Source: JAUVDZ01 sp042568205 (GTDB taxonomy: Bacteria > Patescibacteriota > Gracilibacteria > UBA1369 > PNNO01). Taken from it: 11,409 nt of DNA. A program made the position numbers and the translations under genes. Positions 1 to 6,458 of this stretch are shown here, piece after piece. The notes under the pieces are model-generated. The model was given only the letters and a program-made list of their open reading frames with translations. It did not search any database and was not told the origin of the DNA. The stretch lies in NCBI GenBank assembly GCA_042568205.1, contig JBHPJE010000020.1:1-11409 (forward strand). Direction: 5' to 3'. How positions within the stretch are numbered: the stretch's first letter is position 1; each line of letters begins with the position of its first letter.

Positions 1-192
1 TCATCATCAACTACAAAACTGCTGACCTTTATGCCAAATCCGGATTATCATTTTAGAAAAATAAATAATCTAAAACGTGAGTATATTAAATATAGACTAG
101 GGCAAGGTACAAAAAGCACAGAAGGACTTATTAAAAATGATGTTACTCAGCCACTTGCTGAACCGACATTTGAAGGAAGCCTCACCATTTGA
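1..192 (+). CDS. C-terminal fragment of an unidentified protein (5' end outside window)
   Basis: Frame 1 is open from the first base to a TGA at 190-192, giving 63 residues that end in ...PLAEPTFEGSLTI. A second stop, TAA, follows in frame directly after, so the end is secure under any code. The composition is mixed and protein-like, with a basic middle (REYIKYR) and no membrane segment or recognised motif. The LemA-family gene starts 12 bases after the stop, so the two are probably co-transcribed. I do not recognise the family. The only internal ATG (31-33) would give a 53-residue protein, but the frame stays open upstream of it, which favours a longer gene cut by the window edge. Confidence 0.55.
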   Translation, partial: SSSTTKLLTFMPNPDYHFRKINNLKREYIKYRLGQGTKSTEGLIKNDVTQPLAEPTFEGSLTI

Positions 193-204
193 TAAAATAC
201 GGAT

Positions 205-735
205 ATGGAAAATATTATCTTTGTAGTTATCGGTGTTCTGGTTCTGGCAATTTTTGCTTTCAGCATCTCTGTTATTCATATTAGGACGCTTCGCGATGAG
301 ATTAATATTCGTTGGTATAATCTTGTTGATAAGCTTCAATATCGACAGGACTTACTGCCTTTGTTAATTGAAACAATGCGAAAACATATTAATGATGACA
401 AGTTTAAAGAAAAAGTGAGATTATTGATTGAAGTGCGAGCTCGGGCCGGTAAAAATACTAAATCCGGAATGGAAAAAATGGTTGTAGAGCATGACTTAAG
501 CAGAAAAATAGCTGATTTAATAAAGATTGGAGACTCGCAAGAAGATTTACGGCACGACACAATTTATTTAGAAGTAAAAAAAGAAATTTTAGATATGCGA
601 GCAGACATAGAAAAATTAAGTTCAGATTATAATAATAGGGTGAGGAAACATAACAATGTTCTTCATCGACCTTACAATGTAGTGCCTGCTTTAGCGCTTA
701 GATATAAGAAAAAACTGATCTTCGAATTTGAATAA
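205..735 (+). CDS. lemA: LemA family protein
   Basis: A 176-residue membrane-anchored protein. Residues 3-25 form one hydrophobic segment (IIFVVIGVLVLAIFAFSISV), and the rest is charged and helical. Two stretches fit the LemA family. Near residues 37-60, WYNLVDKLQYRQDLLPLLIE corresponds to the family's W-N-x-V...R-x-D-L-I-P-N-L-V-E helix, followed by an EVRARAG element at 76-82. At the end, DYNNRVRKHNNVL...P corresponds to the Y-N-x-x-V-x-x-Y-N...P motif, with a closing FEFE. The length is close to the usual 180-190 residues. LemA proteins are widespread, with a short N-terminal anchor and a helical bundle; their biochemical role is not settled. The gene lies 12 bases after the preceding partial gene, so it is probably in the same operon. 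No Shine-Dalgarno sequence precedes ATG 205. The lexA promoter begins about 20 bases after its stop. Confidence 0.82.
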   Translation: MENIIFVVIGVLVLAIFAFSISVIHIRTLRDEINIRWYNLVDKLQYRQDLLPLLIETMRKHINDDKFKEKVRLLIEVRARAGKNTKSGMEKMVVEHDLSRKIADLIKIGDSQEDLRHDTIYLEVKKEILDMRADIEKLSSDYNNRVRKHNNVLHRPYNVVPALALRYKKKLIFEFE

Positions 736-756
736 AGCGCATTTTTAAAAAAAGTC

Positions 757-785
757 TTGACGGTGAGTGCGGCCTCACCTATAAT
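757..785 (+). promoter_or_regulatory. lexA promoter, near-consensus sigma-70 type
   Basis: The -35 is TTGACG (757-762, 5/6), the spacer is exactly 17 bases (763-779), and the -10 is a perfect TATAAT (780-785). Transcription should start near 792, leaving a leader of about 19 nt before the lexA ATG at 811 with no purine-rich ribosome binding site. It is the strongest-looking promoter in the window, as expected for a gene held down by its own repressor. Confidence 0.88.
763..778 (+). promoter_or_regulatory. Putative LexA operator 1 (GTGAG-N6-CTCAC)
   Basis: The inverted repeat GTGAGTGCGGCCTCAC fills almost the whole 17-base spacer between the -35 and -10 of the lexA promoter. Its five-base arms are perfect complements separated by six bases, the same geometry as operator 2. 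A dimer bound here would block RNA polymerase. Assignment to LexA is inferred from position and from LexA autoregulation being general. The sequence is unlike the E. coli or Bacillus SOS boxes. Confidence 0.72.
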
Positions 786-801
786 GTGAGCGTACACTCA
801 C
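786..801 (+). promoter_or_regulatory. Putative LexA operator 2 (GTGAG-N6-CTCAC)
   Basis: The palindrome GTGAGCGTACACTCAC starts on the base after the -10 and covers the expected transcription start. Symmetry is better than in operator 1: besides the five-base arms, the central GTAC (792-795) is self-complementary, so 14 of 16 positions are symmetric. It lies 23 bases from operator 1, start to start. The four half-sites begin at 763, 774, 786 and 797, about one helical turn apart, so they share one DNA face. Confidence 0.74.
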
Positions 802-810
802 TCTTTTTAT

Positions 811-1422
811 ATGGAAACTTTAACAGAAAAACAAAGCGCGGTTCTAAAATACATTGAGAAATACCAATTGAAACACGGTAAGTCTCCTACTATTCGTGAA
901 ATGCGCGAACAATTTAATGTAAGTTCGGATAACAGTATTTTAAAACATTTAAAAGCTCTTGAAGAAAAAGGATATATTCAAAAAGATGACACCCCTCGTG
1001 GAATTAAAATTTTTGAATCAGTTAAAAAGCGATTAGAAAGTGAAACGTTTAAATTACCTTTGCTAGGATTTATTCCTGCAGGAGGGCCTGTAGATACTGA
1101 GGAGTATATTGAAGGCTGGTATGATGTAGGGCCGGATATTGCAAAAGGCGGTAAAGATACATTTGTATTGAAAGTCAGAGGTGAAAGTATGATTGATGCA
1201 GGAATTCATGATGGAGATCTTGTTGTTGTAGATGGAAAGAAGCAAGCAAAGAACTTCGATATAGTGGTTGCATTAGTTGATAATCAAAATACAGTTAAAA
1301 GATATATCAAAGAAGGTAACAAAGTTTATCTTCATGCAGAAAATGAAGCTTTTGAGGATATTTATCCTGAAGGCGAGCTATTGATTCAGGGAGTTGTAAC
1401 TTCATTGCTGAGGTTCTACTAA
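811..1422 (+). CDS. lexA: LexA repressor (SOS response transcriptional repressor, S24 autoprotease)
   Basis: A 203-residue LexA of normal length and domain order. The N-terminal winged helix-turn-helix spans about residues 2-66 (SPTIREMREQF at 25-35, a recognition helix near SSDNSILKHLKAL at 38-50, and a wing near KGYIQKDD). A short charged hinge follows, then the S24 peptidase-like domain. The self-cleavage bond is Ala90-Gly91 in GFIPAGGP. The catalytic serine is Ser126 in VRGESM and the lysine is Lys163 in TVKRY, so autocleavage on RecA filaments should be intact. The protein dimerises to repress DNA-damage genes. Two GTGAG-N6-CTCAC palindromes in its own promoter are the likely operators. 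The recognition helix differs from the E. coli and Bacillus types, which fits an altered box. ATG 811 is the only sensible start: it gives the full winged helix and sits just after the promoter. No Shine-Dalgarno sequence is present. Confidence 0.96.
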   Translation: METLTEKQSAVLKYIEKYQLKHGKSPTIREMREQFNVSSDNSILKHLKALEEKGYIQKDDTPRGIKIFESVKKRLESETFKLPLLGFIPAGGPVDTEEYIEGWYDVGPDIAKGGKDTFVLKVRGESMIDAGIHDGDLVVVDGKKQAKNFDIVVALVDNQNTVKRYIKEGNKVYLHAENEAFEDIYPEGELLIQGVVTSLLRFY

Positions 1423-1490
1423 CCTGAGATAAACAAGTTTGAATGTTTAAAATTGGCCTATGCCATGCATATTTTTTTAACCCTAAAATT

Positions 1491-1643
1491 ATGAACATCA
1501 GAATTACATCAGCTCCAAAATTATGGTTTGTCGGAATGCCTACAAACATGAAAAAGCGTTCATTTTCTCAAAAAATGAGACAATGGAAAAAAGATAAAAT
1601 GAAAAAAAGATATCTTGTTGCTGGTCAGATGCCGATTTGGTAA
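1491..1643 (+). CDS. Small basic hypothetical protein (50 aa)
   Basis: Not recognised. From ATG 1491 the product is 50 residues, strongly basic in its second half (KKRSFSQKMRQWKKDKMKKR) and with no membrane segment. An in-frame ATG at 1443 would lengthen it to 66 residues, but the added N-terminus passes through a T-rich stretch (1471-1478) that looks non-coding, so I prefer 1491. In favour of a real gene: its TAA ends only 9 bases before the GTG of the next gene, in the same frame, as in a coupled operon. A weak promoter (TTTAAA 1446-1451, 17-base spacer, ATATTT 1469-1474 behind a TG) could serve it. Against: it is short and has no visible family. The 1423-1490 gap after lexA holds nothing else I can support. 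Confidence 0.42.
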   Translation: MNIRITSAPKLWFVGMPTNMKKRSFSQKMRQWKKDKMKKRYLVAGQMPIW

Positions 1644-1652
1644 GATCAATTT

Positions 1653-1976
1653 GTGAATACTAAATTTGTAAAAATAGCTGTGTTTGTGCCGAGCACTCAC
1701 GTTGATGAGATGCGCAAAGTTTTAGCTGAATCTGGTTGCGGGCATATAGGCAATTATGACTCATGCTCATTTTCAACAAAAGGGACAGGTCGCTATCGTG
1801 GTTTGGAAGGGACAAAACCTTTTATCGGTGAAACTGGCAAACTAGAGCAAATTGAAGAAGAAAAAATTGAAACTATATGTCTTTTTGAAAAATATGATAA
1901 AGTGGTAGAGGTAATAAAAAAGGCTCATCCATATGAAGAGCCTGCCATTGATATTTATCCGTTACTAAACAAATAA
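1653..1976 (+). CDS. Stand-alone NIF3-insert / YqfO C-terminal-like domain protein
   Basis: A 107-residue protein matching the small alpha/beta domain (CutA/PII-like fold) that is inserted in bacterial NIF3 (YqfO) proteins and also occurs alone. Diagnostic stretches are KIAVFVPSTHVDEMRKVL (8-25), the GCGHIGNYDSCSFSTKGTGRYR loop region (28-49), an EGTKPFIGETGKLEQIEE region (52-69), IETICLFEK (72-80) and the closing KAHPYEEPAIDIYPL (90-104). The dinuclear-metal NIF3 core is absent, so this is the isolated domain; its biochemical role is not established. The start is GTG at 1653. An in-frame stop lies 9 bases upstream and the family begins just before this KIAVFVP strand, so no better start exists. 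The last base of its stop is the first base of the carbonic anhydrase start (ATAATG overlap), which implies translational coupling. Confidence 0.85.
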   Translation: MNTKFVKIAVFVPSTHVDEMRKVLAESGCGHIGNYDSCSFSTKGTGRYRGLEGTKPFIGETGKLEQIEEEKIETICLFEKYDKVVEVIKKAHPYEEPAIDIYPLLNK

Positions 1977-2560
1977 TGACAAACATTTCAGCTGAAGAAG
2001 CATTAGAGTTGCTTATAGAAGGCAATAAGCGTTTCGTAAAAGGTGAAAGCGTGCATCCTAATCAAACAATAGATTACCGTGAGCATTTAGAATCGAGCCA
2101 AAGGCCGGTTGCTGTTGTAATAGGATGCTCTGATTCGCGTGTTCCACCTGAAGTTATATTCGACGTTGGATTAGGTGATATTTTTGTTATACGCGTTGCT
2201 GGAACAACTGTGGGTAATGTTTGCACAGGGAGTCTTGAATTTGCTTTAGAACATTTAAATGTAAAACTGGTTATTGTTTTAGGTCATGAAAATTGTGGGC
2301 TTATTACAAAAGCTGCCGGAGGTGAAGACTTTCATCATCATTTGGGTTCACTTGTACAAACTGCAAAACTTGCAGTTGCGAATACAAAAGATATGCCTGG
2401 TAATCCTGTTGAAAACGCAACAAAAGAAAATGTTCGGCTATTAATTGACCGTCTTGATGATATGAGTCCGACTATAGATAAGTTCTATAAAAGCGGTGAT
2501 GTAAAAATGGTTGGGGCTTATTATAATTTGAAGTCAGGGAGAGTTGATTTTATGGATTAA
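1976..2560 (+). CDS. Beta-class carbonic anhydrase
   Basis: A 194-residue cytoplasmic zinc enzyme that interconverts CO2 and bicarbonate. The zinc ligands and catalytic dyad are all present: Cys51, Asp53 and Arg55 in GCSDSRVPPE, then His104 and Cys107 in LGHENCG. The N-terminal helix (ALELLIEGNKRFVKGE, 9-24) and DIFVIRVAGTTV (68-79) are also typical, and the length is normal for the compact bacterial form. Bicarbonate supply for carboxylation and pH balance is the family's usual role. The ATG overlaps the stop of the NIF3-insert gene by one base, so the two are translated together. The pairing is tight enough to suggest a shared function, but nothing in the sequence shows what. The next gene has its own promoter, so the operon probably ends here. 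Confidence 0.95.
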   Translation: MTNISAEEALELLIEGNKRFVKGESVHPNQTIDYREHLESSQRPVAVVIGCSDSRVPPEVIFDVGLGDIFVIRVAGTTVGNVCTGSLEFALEHLNVKLVIVLGHENCGLITKAAGGEDFHHHLGSLVQTAKLAVANTKDMPGNPVENATKENVRLLIDRLDDMSPTIDKFYKSGDVKMVGAYYNLKSGRVDFMD

Positions 2561-2575
2561 ATAAAATCGTCAACT
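2542..2575 (+). repeat. Imperfect inverted repeat spanning the carbonic anhydrase stop codon
   Basis: AGTTG-ATTTTAT (2542-2553) can pair with ATAAAAT (2561-2567) and CAACT (2571-2575), giving a 12-bp stem with a 3-base bulge (2568-2570) and a 7-base loop that contains the TAA stop. A run of six T lies 12 bases further on (2588-2593). It may act as a weak terminator for the operon, but the stem is AT-rich and not adjacent to the T-run, so this is uncertain. Confidence 0.35.
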
Positions 2576-2603
2576 TTACTGAGAGGCTTTTTTATGGTAT
2601 AAT
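2575..2603 (+). promoter_or_regulatory. Promoter of the 218-aa unknown gene (extended -10)
   Basis: A perfect TATAAT (2598-2603) preceded by TGG (2595-2597) makes an extended -10. TTTACT (2575-2580, 4/6) lies at a 17-base spacing. The predicted start near 2610 gives a leader of about 17 nt before ATG 2627. Confidence 0.68.
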
Positions 2604-2626
2604 TATACAATAAATAACTATAAATT

Positions 2627-3283
2627 ATGAATATAGGATTTTTAGCTGCAAAACAAACTGCTAATTTAGTAAAAAGCGGGCCAGGAGCAGTAATGCTTGC
2701 TCTTGCTAAACATGTAAAAAACATTGAAGGTGCATTAAATAGAAATAAAGCAATTGATGAAAGAACGCTTAATAATCTTGCTGTTTCTTTAAAAAAACTT
2801 AATCAGCTTAAGGGAAAATTGGCTGCTAAGGAAAACAAACAATATAATGAAGTAATTAAAAAAGTAAAAACTACATTTGCAAATATAATGACTTTAGTAA
2901 CTCTTAACTGGGGCTTGTTAGCGAATGCCAAAGATTATTCAAAATGGACACCTACAATTACTAAAGCTATGTTTGGAACACTTGGTTCGCTTGCAAAGAT
3001 CTCAGCTGAATTAAAATTTGATAAAACGAGTCCTAAAATAACTCCAAGGGCAATGCGTGCTTATAATAATTTGGTTCTTTATGAATTTGTAAAAGTCTGT
3101 TGGAAAGAGTTAGGCAGAGTTCAAAAAGCAAAGAGTGCTGAAGATGCAAAAAAACTATTGAGTAAAATGGCGCTTGCAGATGCATGCAAACCACCAGCTT
3201 GCTCTAGTGCAAATTGGACGAATTACAATAAATTACGTTCAACTGTGAAAATCTTTATCAGAATGTCTGAGAAAAAAGCTTAA
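2627..3283 (+). CDS. Hypothetical basic, helical protein (218 aa)
   Basis: Not recognised. The protein has 218 residues, is strongly Lys-rich and predicted mostly helical, without a clear signal peptide or transmembrane segment. The N-terminal 35 residues are mildly hydrophobic (NIGFLAAKQTANLVK, then GPGAVMLALAKHV). Residues 42-85 form a long basic amphipathic helical stretch. A hydrophobic patch at 83-99 (TFANIMTLVTLNWGLL) could be buried core. Near the C-terminus is a short Cys/Pro-rich piece (DACKPPACSSANW, 186-198) with Cys187 and Cys192; a third cysteine is at 158. Two cysteines are too few for a zinc ribbon, though a disulfide is possible. It has its own extended -10 promoter and is followed 92 bases later by mutS on the same strand. 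ATG 2627 is the first start after the promoter, with an AT-only leader and no Shine-Dalgarno sequence. No function can be assigned. Confidence 0.75.
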   Translation: MNIGFLAAKQTANLVKSGPGAVMLALAKHVKNIEGALNRNKAIDERTLNNLAVSLKKLNQLKGKLAAKENKQYNEVIKKVKTTFANIMTLVTLNWGLLANAKDYSKWTPTITKAMFGTLGSLAKISAELKFDKTSPKITPRAMRAYNNLVLYEFVKVCWKELGRVQKAKSAEDAKKLLSKMALADACKPPACSSANWTNYNKLRSTVKIFIRMSEKKA

Positions 3284-3336
3284 AAAGGGCGTGAACCTCA
3301 CATTAAATATCTCTTTATTTCAAGATTTGAATTCGC

Positions 3337-3342
3337 TATAGT
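3337..3342 (+). promoter_or_regulatory. Possible mutS -10 element
   Basis: TATAGT (5/6) lies 33 bases before the mutS ATG and predicts a leader of about 27 nt. The best -35 at 17 bases is a poor TTTATT (3314-3319). Transcription from the upstream gene is equally possible, because no terminator is visible in the 92-base gap. Confidence 0.35.
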
Positions 3343-3375
3343 AAAAACCTGCTAACGCCTTAACTTTTTCAGCAT

Positions 3376-5910
3376 ATGGCGACTCCAATGATGCAACAAT
3401 ACGAAGAGATCAAAGCAAAACATAAAGATGCGATTTTGCTCTTTAGGCTTGGAGATTTTTATGAAATGTTTAAAGAGGATGCAGTTAAGGCTGCAGAAAT
3501 TCTTAACATTACTCTGACTACCCGTGGAAAGAGCAAAGATGGTGAGAAGATTTCTTTGTGTGGAGTTCCCTATCATGCAGTTGATAATTATTTGGCGAAG
3601 CTGACTAAAGCTGGTTGTAAAGTTGCGATTTGTGATCAGGTTAGTGATCCAAGACTTCCTGGAATTGTTCAGCGTGAAGTTACGCGTGTGGTTACTCCTG
3701 GGACAACTTTTAATGATACTGTTTTAGATGGAAAAACGAATAATTACTTAGTAAGTGTGGTTTTTAATGATGGCAAATATGGATTGGCGTATGCTGATAT
3801 TACTACTGGTGATTTTTTTGTAACTGAGATTGAAAGTGAGGCTGATTTGCTAACGGAATTTACTAAACTTTATCCTGCTGAGTGCATTTTTAGTGAGGAT
3901 TCAGATACGTTTCAAATGCTACGTGACAGTTTTGAAAAAACAACTTTTTATCCTTATGAAAATTACAAAGAATCTGAAGAGGTTATCAAAGATCATTTTA
4001 AAATTCATTCTTTAAATGGATTTGGAATCGAAGGATCAAGTGTTGCGATTATGGCCTCAGGAAGACTTTTAGCCTACCTCCTTGAAACTCAGATGAATGA
4101 CTTGAAACATATTGGAAAAATAAAATATTACTCAACTAGCGATTTTATGCCTTTGGATGAAGCAACTCTAAAAAACTTAGAATTATTATCAACTTTACGT
4201 GATGGAGACAAAGAAGGTTCATTGATTTCGGTTTTGGATGAGACTTTAACTTCAATGGGTGGACGTCTTTTAAAGAAATGGCTGACTCAGCCTTTACTTA
4301 ATCGAGTTGAAATTGAAAAACGATTAAATTCAGTAGAAAAATTGCATGGGGATTCTGAACTTTTAGGTAATCTTCGTGAAATATTTAAAGGAGTTGTGGA
4401 TATCGAAAGAATCATCTCTCGTCTTAGCTTTGGGACTGGAAATGCTCGTGATTTGATTGCTTTAAAAAATACTATTAATGAACTTCCAAAAATTGAAGAA
4501 TTATGGGATATAAAATTTGATGATCTTGCTCCACTTGCTTCATTAATTGAAGATGCAATTACAGAAGAACCTCCTATGATTTTACGTGATGGTGGGATGA
4601 TCAAAGAAGGTCACAATAAAGAATTAGATGAACTAAGAACAATAAGTCGGGAAGGAAAAAATTTCATCAAAGATTTACAGGAAAAAGAAATAAAACGCAC
4701 TGGCATCACTAGTATGAAAGTTAAATATAATAAAGTTTTTGGATATTATATTGAAGTTAGTAAAGCAAATGCTGCAAATGTTCCTGAAGATTATATCCGC
4801 AAGCAAACGCTTGTTAATGCGGAAAGATACATCACGCCCGAATTAAAAGAATATGAAGAAAAGGTTTTAGGAGCTGAAGAAAAAATTACAGAACTTGAGT
4901 ATGAATTATTTCAAAAAATCCGAGAAAAAACAGTTGGGTACATTGAGGCAATTCAAAAAAATGCACAGATTATTTCGAGCCTCGATTGCTTGTGTTCGTT
5001 TGCTTATGTGTCGAGGTTGAATAATTATTGCAAACCTTCAATCACTGAAGGTTCAAGTATTAAAATTACTGCTGGTCGTCATCCAGTTGTTGAAAAAATG
5101 ACATTTTCAGGGGATTTTATTCCAAATGATATTCATATAGATAATAAAGATCGTCGATTGCTTTTAATTACAGGTCCTAATATGGGTGGAAAGTCGACAG
5201 TACTTAGACAAGTTGCATTGACAGTCCTTATGTCGCACATTGGTTGTTTTGTACCTGCAGATGCTGCAGAAATTGGACTTGTGGACAGAATCTTTACACG
5301 TGTGGGAGCAAGTGACAACTTAATTAAAGGACAGTCTACTTTTATGGTTGAAATGCAGGAAGCTGCAAATATCCTCAATAATGCTACAGAAAAATCATTA
5401 ATTATTTTAGATGAAATCGGACGAGGAACATCAACTTACGACGGAGTGAGTATTGCATGGGCAATCACTGAATATCTTCACAATACAATCAAAGCTAAAA
5501 CGCTATTTGCGAGCCACTACCATGAATTAATCGAAGTAGTTGAAGAATTGCCTCACGCAAAAAACCTGAGCGTTGCAGTCAAAGAAAAAGACGATGGAGT
5601 TATCTTCTTATACAAACTAAACGAAGGTGGAATTGATAGAAGTTATGGAATTGAAGTTGCGAGACTAGCTGGTCTGCCTAAAGAGATTATAAGAAAATCG
5701 ATGCATATTTTGAAGGATCTAGAAAAACATACTAACGAACCAAAAGTTAATATAAATGAAGATCAAATGAGCTTTTTAGAACAAACTTCACCTCGTGAAC
5801 ATAATAAGATTAAAGAAGAATTAGAAAAACTCGATGTTAATAATTTAACGCCGATGGAAGCTTTGAAGAAGCTGGATGAAATTAAGAAGAAGTTTAATCC
5901 TCCAATTTAG
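3376..5910 (+). CDS. mutS: DNA mismatch repair protein MutS
   Basis: An 844-residue full-length MutS (E. coli 853) that recognises mismatches and small loops and recruits MutL. Domain I (about 1-110) carries the mismatch-reading Phe28-x-Glu30 in GDFYEMF. The connector (about 120-245), lever and clamp (about 255-545) follow, then the ABC-type ATPase. Walker A is GPNMGGKST (600-608) and Walker B with the signature follow-on is DEIGRGTS (679-686), then FASHYHEL with the switch histidine. Near the C-terminus QMSFL (797-801) fits the sliding-clamp binding motif seen in E. coli MutS (QMSLL). The tail LTPMEALKKLDEIKKKF is the usual C-terminal helix. ATG 3376 gives the normal MATPMMQQYEEIK start and is not preceded by a Shine-Dalgarno sequence. 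Its TAG overlaps the TAA of the opposite-strand gene, leaving no room for a terminator. Its partner mutL is 1.7 kb downstream, separated by two minus-strand genes. Confidence 0.98.
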   Translation: MATPMMQQYEEIKAKHKDAILLFRLGDFYEMFKEDAVKAAEILNITLTTRGKSKDGEKISLCGVPYHAVDNYLAKLTKAGCKVAICDQVSDPRLPGIVQREVTRVVTPGTTFNDTVLDGKTNNYLVSVVFNDGKYGLAYADITTGDFFVTEIESEADLLTEFTKLYPAECIFSEDSDTFQMLRDSFEKTTFYPYENYKESEEVIKDHFKIHSLNGFGIEGSSVAIMASGRLLAYLLETQMNDLKHIGKIKYYSTSDFMPLDEATLKNLELLSTLRDGDKEGSLISVLDETLTSMGGRLLKKWLTQPLLNRVEIEKRLNSVEKLHGDSELLGNLREIFKGVVDIERIISRLSFGTGNARDLIALKNTINELPKIEELWDIKFDDLAPLASLIEDAITEEPPMILRDGGMIKEGHNKELDELRTISREGKNFIKDLQEKEIKRTGITSMKVKYNKVFGYYIEVSKANAANVPEDYIRKQTLVNAERYITPELKEYEEKVLGAEEKITELEYELFQKIREKTVGYIEAIQKNAQIISSLDCLCSFAYVSRLNNYCKPSITEGSSIKITAGRHPVVEKMTFSGDFIPNDIHIDNKDRRLLLITGPNMGGKSTVLRQVALTVLMSHIGCFVPADAAEIGLVDRIFTRVGASDNLIKGQSTFMVEMQEAANILNNATEKSLIILDEIGRGTSTYDGVSIAWAITEYLHNTIKAKTLFASHYHELIEVVEELPHAKNLSVAVKEKDDGVIFLYKLNEGGIDRSYGIEVARLAGLPKEIIRKSMHILKDLEKHTNEPKVNINEDQMSFLEQTSPREHNKIKEELEKLDVNNLTPMEALKKLDEIKKKFNPPI

Positions 5911-6350
5911 TATCGTGGTTTAAGGTGATCACTTTTCGGAAATCCCCAATTTTCTTCAAGATCAATTAATCTAGCATATACATCTCCCTGTTCACCAGCA
6001 TAATCTTCTTCATATTTTATGATATTATTAATTTGTTCTTGTAGGGCGTCACGATATTTATCTGCTTGTATTATTTTATCCTGTAGCTTAGGGGATTTGA
6101 TCAATAATTTTAATAAATAAGGACAAAAATCCATTACTTCAGCAATAAATCTAACATTTTTATATGTGGATTTAGCGCATTCTTTCTTAAATCTAGATCT
6201 TTTATCTTTATGTATATCTAGCTCTTTAATAAGAGCTAATACTTTTGCAACAATTGGTTTTGGAACAAGTTTTAAAGACATAGCTTTATGATCCTCTGCA
6301 TCAAGTAAAGGTTTGTTTTCCTGTGGTTGTGGATTTTGTTTTAGTGGCAT
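5907..6350 (-). CDS. Hypothetical protein (147 aa), convergent with mutS
   Basis: Not recognised. A soluble-looking, charged, helical protein. It has a Pro/Gln/Lys-rich N-terminal tail (PLKQNPQPQENK, 2-13), a basic segment at 45-65 (DIHKDKRSRFKKECAK), a hydrophobic-aromatic core near 68-86 (RFIAEVMDFCPYLLKLLIK) and an acidic/amide helix to the C-terminus (DALQEQINNIIKYEEDYAGE). It has cysteines at 58 and 76 and no transmembrane segment. Its stop (TAA, complement of 5907-5909) overlaps the mutS stop by 3-4 bases, tail to tail. An extended -10 promoter ends 23 bases before ATG 6350, which supports both the gene and this start. A second in-frame Met at residue 24 would remove the low-complexity tail and cannot be excluded. 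Confidence 0.72.
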   Translation of the reverse strand: MPLKQNPQPQENKPLLDAEDHKAMSLKLVPKPIVAKVLALIKELDIHKDKRSRFKKECAKSTYKNVRFIAEVMDFCPYLLKLLIKSPKLQDKIIQADKYRDALQEQINNIIKYEEDYAGEQGDVYARLIDLEENWGFPKSDHLKPRY

Positions 6351-6373
6351 TATATATTTTTATTACTGTACAT

Positions 6374-6402
6374 ATCATACCACTTTTTAGCGCTTTATGC
6401 AA
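6374..6402 (-). promoter_or_regulatory. Minus-strand promoter for the 147-aa gene (extended -10)
   Basis: On the minus strand, TTGCAT (6402-6397) is followed by a 17-base spacer and TATGAT (6379-6374) preceded by TGG, an extended -10. The predicted start near 6367 leaves a leader of about 17 nt. It begins just after the terminator of the gene upstream, so the two minus-strand genes appear to be separate units. Confidence 0.6.
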
Positions 6403-6408
6403 CCAACT

Positions 6409-6440
6409 AAAAAGAGGCCAGACTTCCGAATGGCCCCTTT
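6409..6440 (-). terminator. Rho-independent terminator of the membrane protein gene
   Basis: The arms AAAGAGGCCA (6411-6420) and TGGCCCCTTT (6431-6440) form a 10-bp stem with one A-C mismatch and a 10-base loop. Read on the minus strand, the stem runs directly into five T (6413-6409). It lies 18 bases past the stop of the 337-aa gene, the normal place. Confidence 0.8.
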
Positions 6441-6458
6441 CTATAAAGCATTTTCTAA

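Noticed and set aside
190..192. UGA recoded as glycine, as in Gracilibacteria
   Set aside because: The partial gene ends TGA-TAA, so its end is the same under either code. All long genes read through without any in-frame TGA, including mutS, mutL and DUF4012, whereas a UGA=Gly genome would use TGA at glycines.
1453..1478. TGGC-CTAT-GCCA hairpin followed by seven T as a lexA terminator
   Set aside because: The stem has only 4 bp and the T-run begins 6 bases after it. This is too weak to call a terminator, and the region may equally be a promoter for the small gene at 1491.
3291..3301. GTGAACCTCAC before mutS as a possible third LexA operator
   Set aside because: It has GTGA and TCAC arms, but the gap is 3 bases instead of 6-8, and no GTGAG half-site stands 11 bases before its CTCAC. 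The geometry differs from both lexA operators, so it is likely chance.
4287..4604. Antisense frames inside mutS (4287-4604, 5133-5378) and mutL
   Set aside because: They lie fully inside strongly conserved coding sequence on the other strand, have Ser/Ile-rich shadow translations and no promoter.
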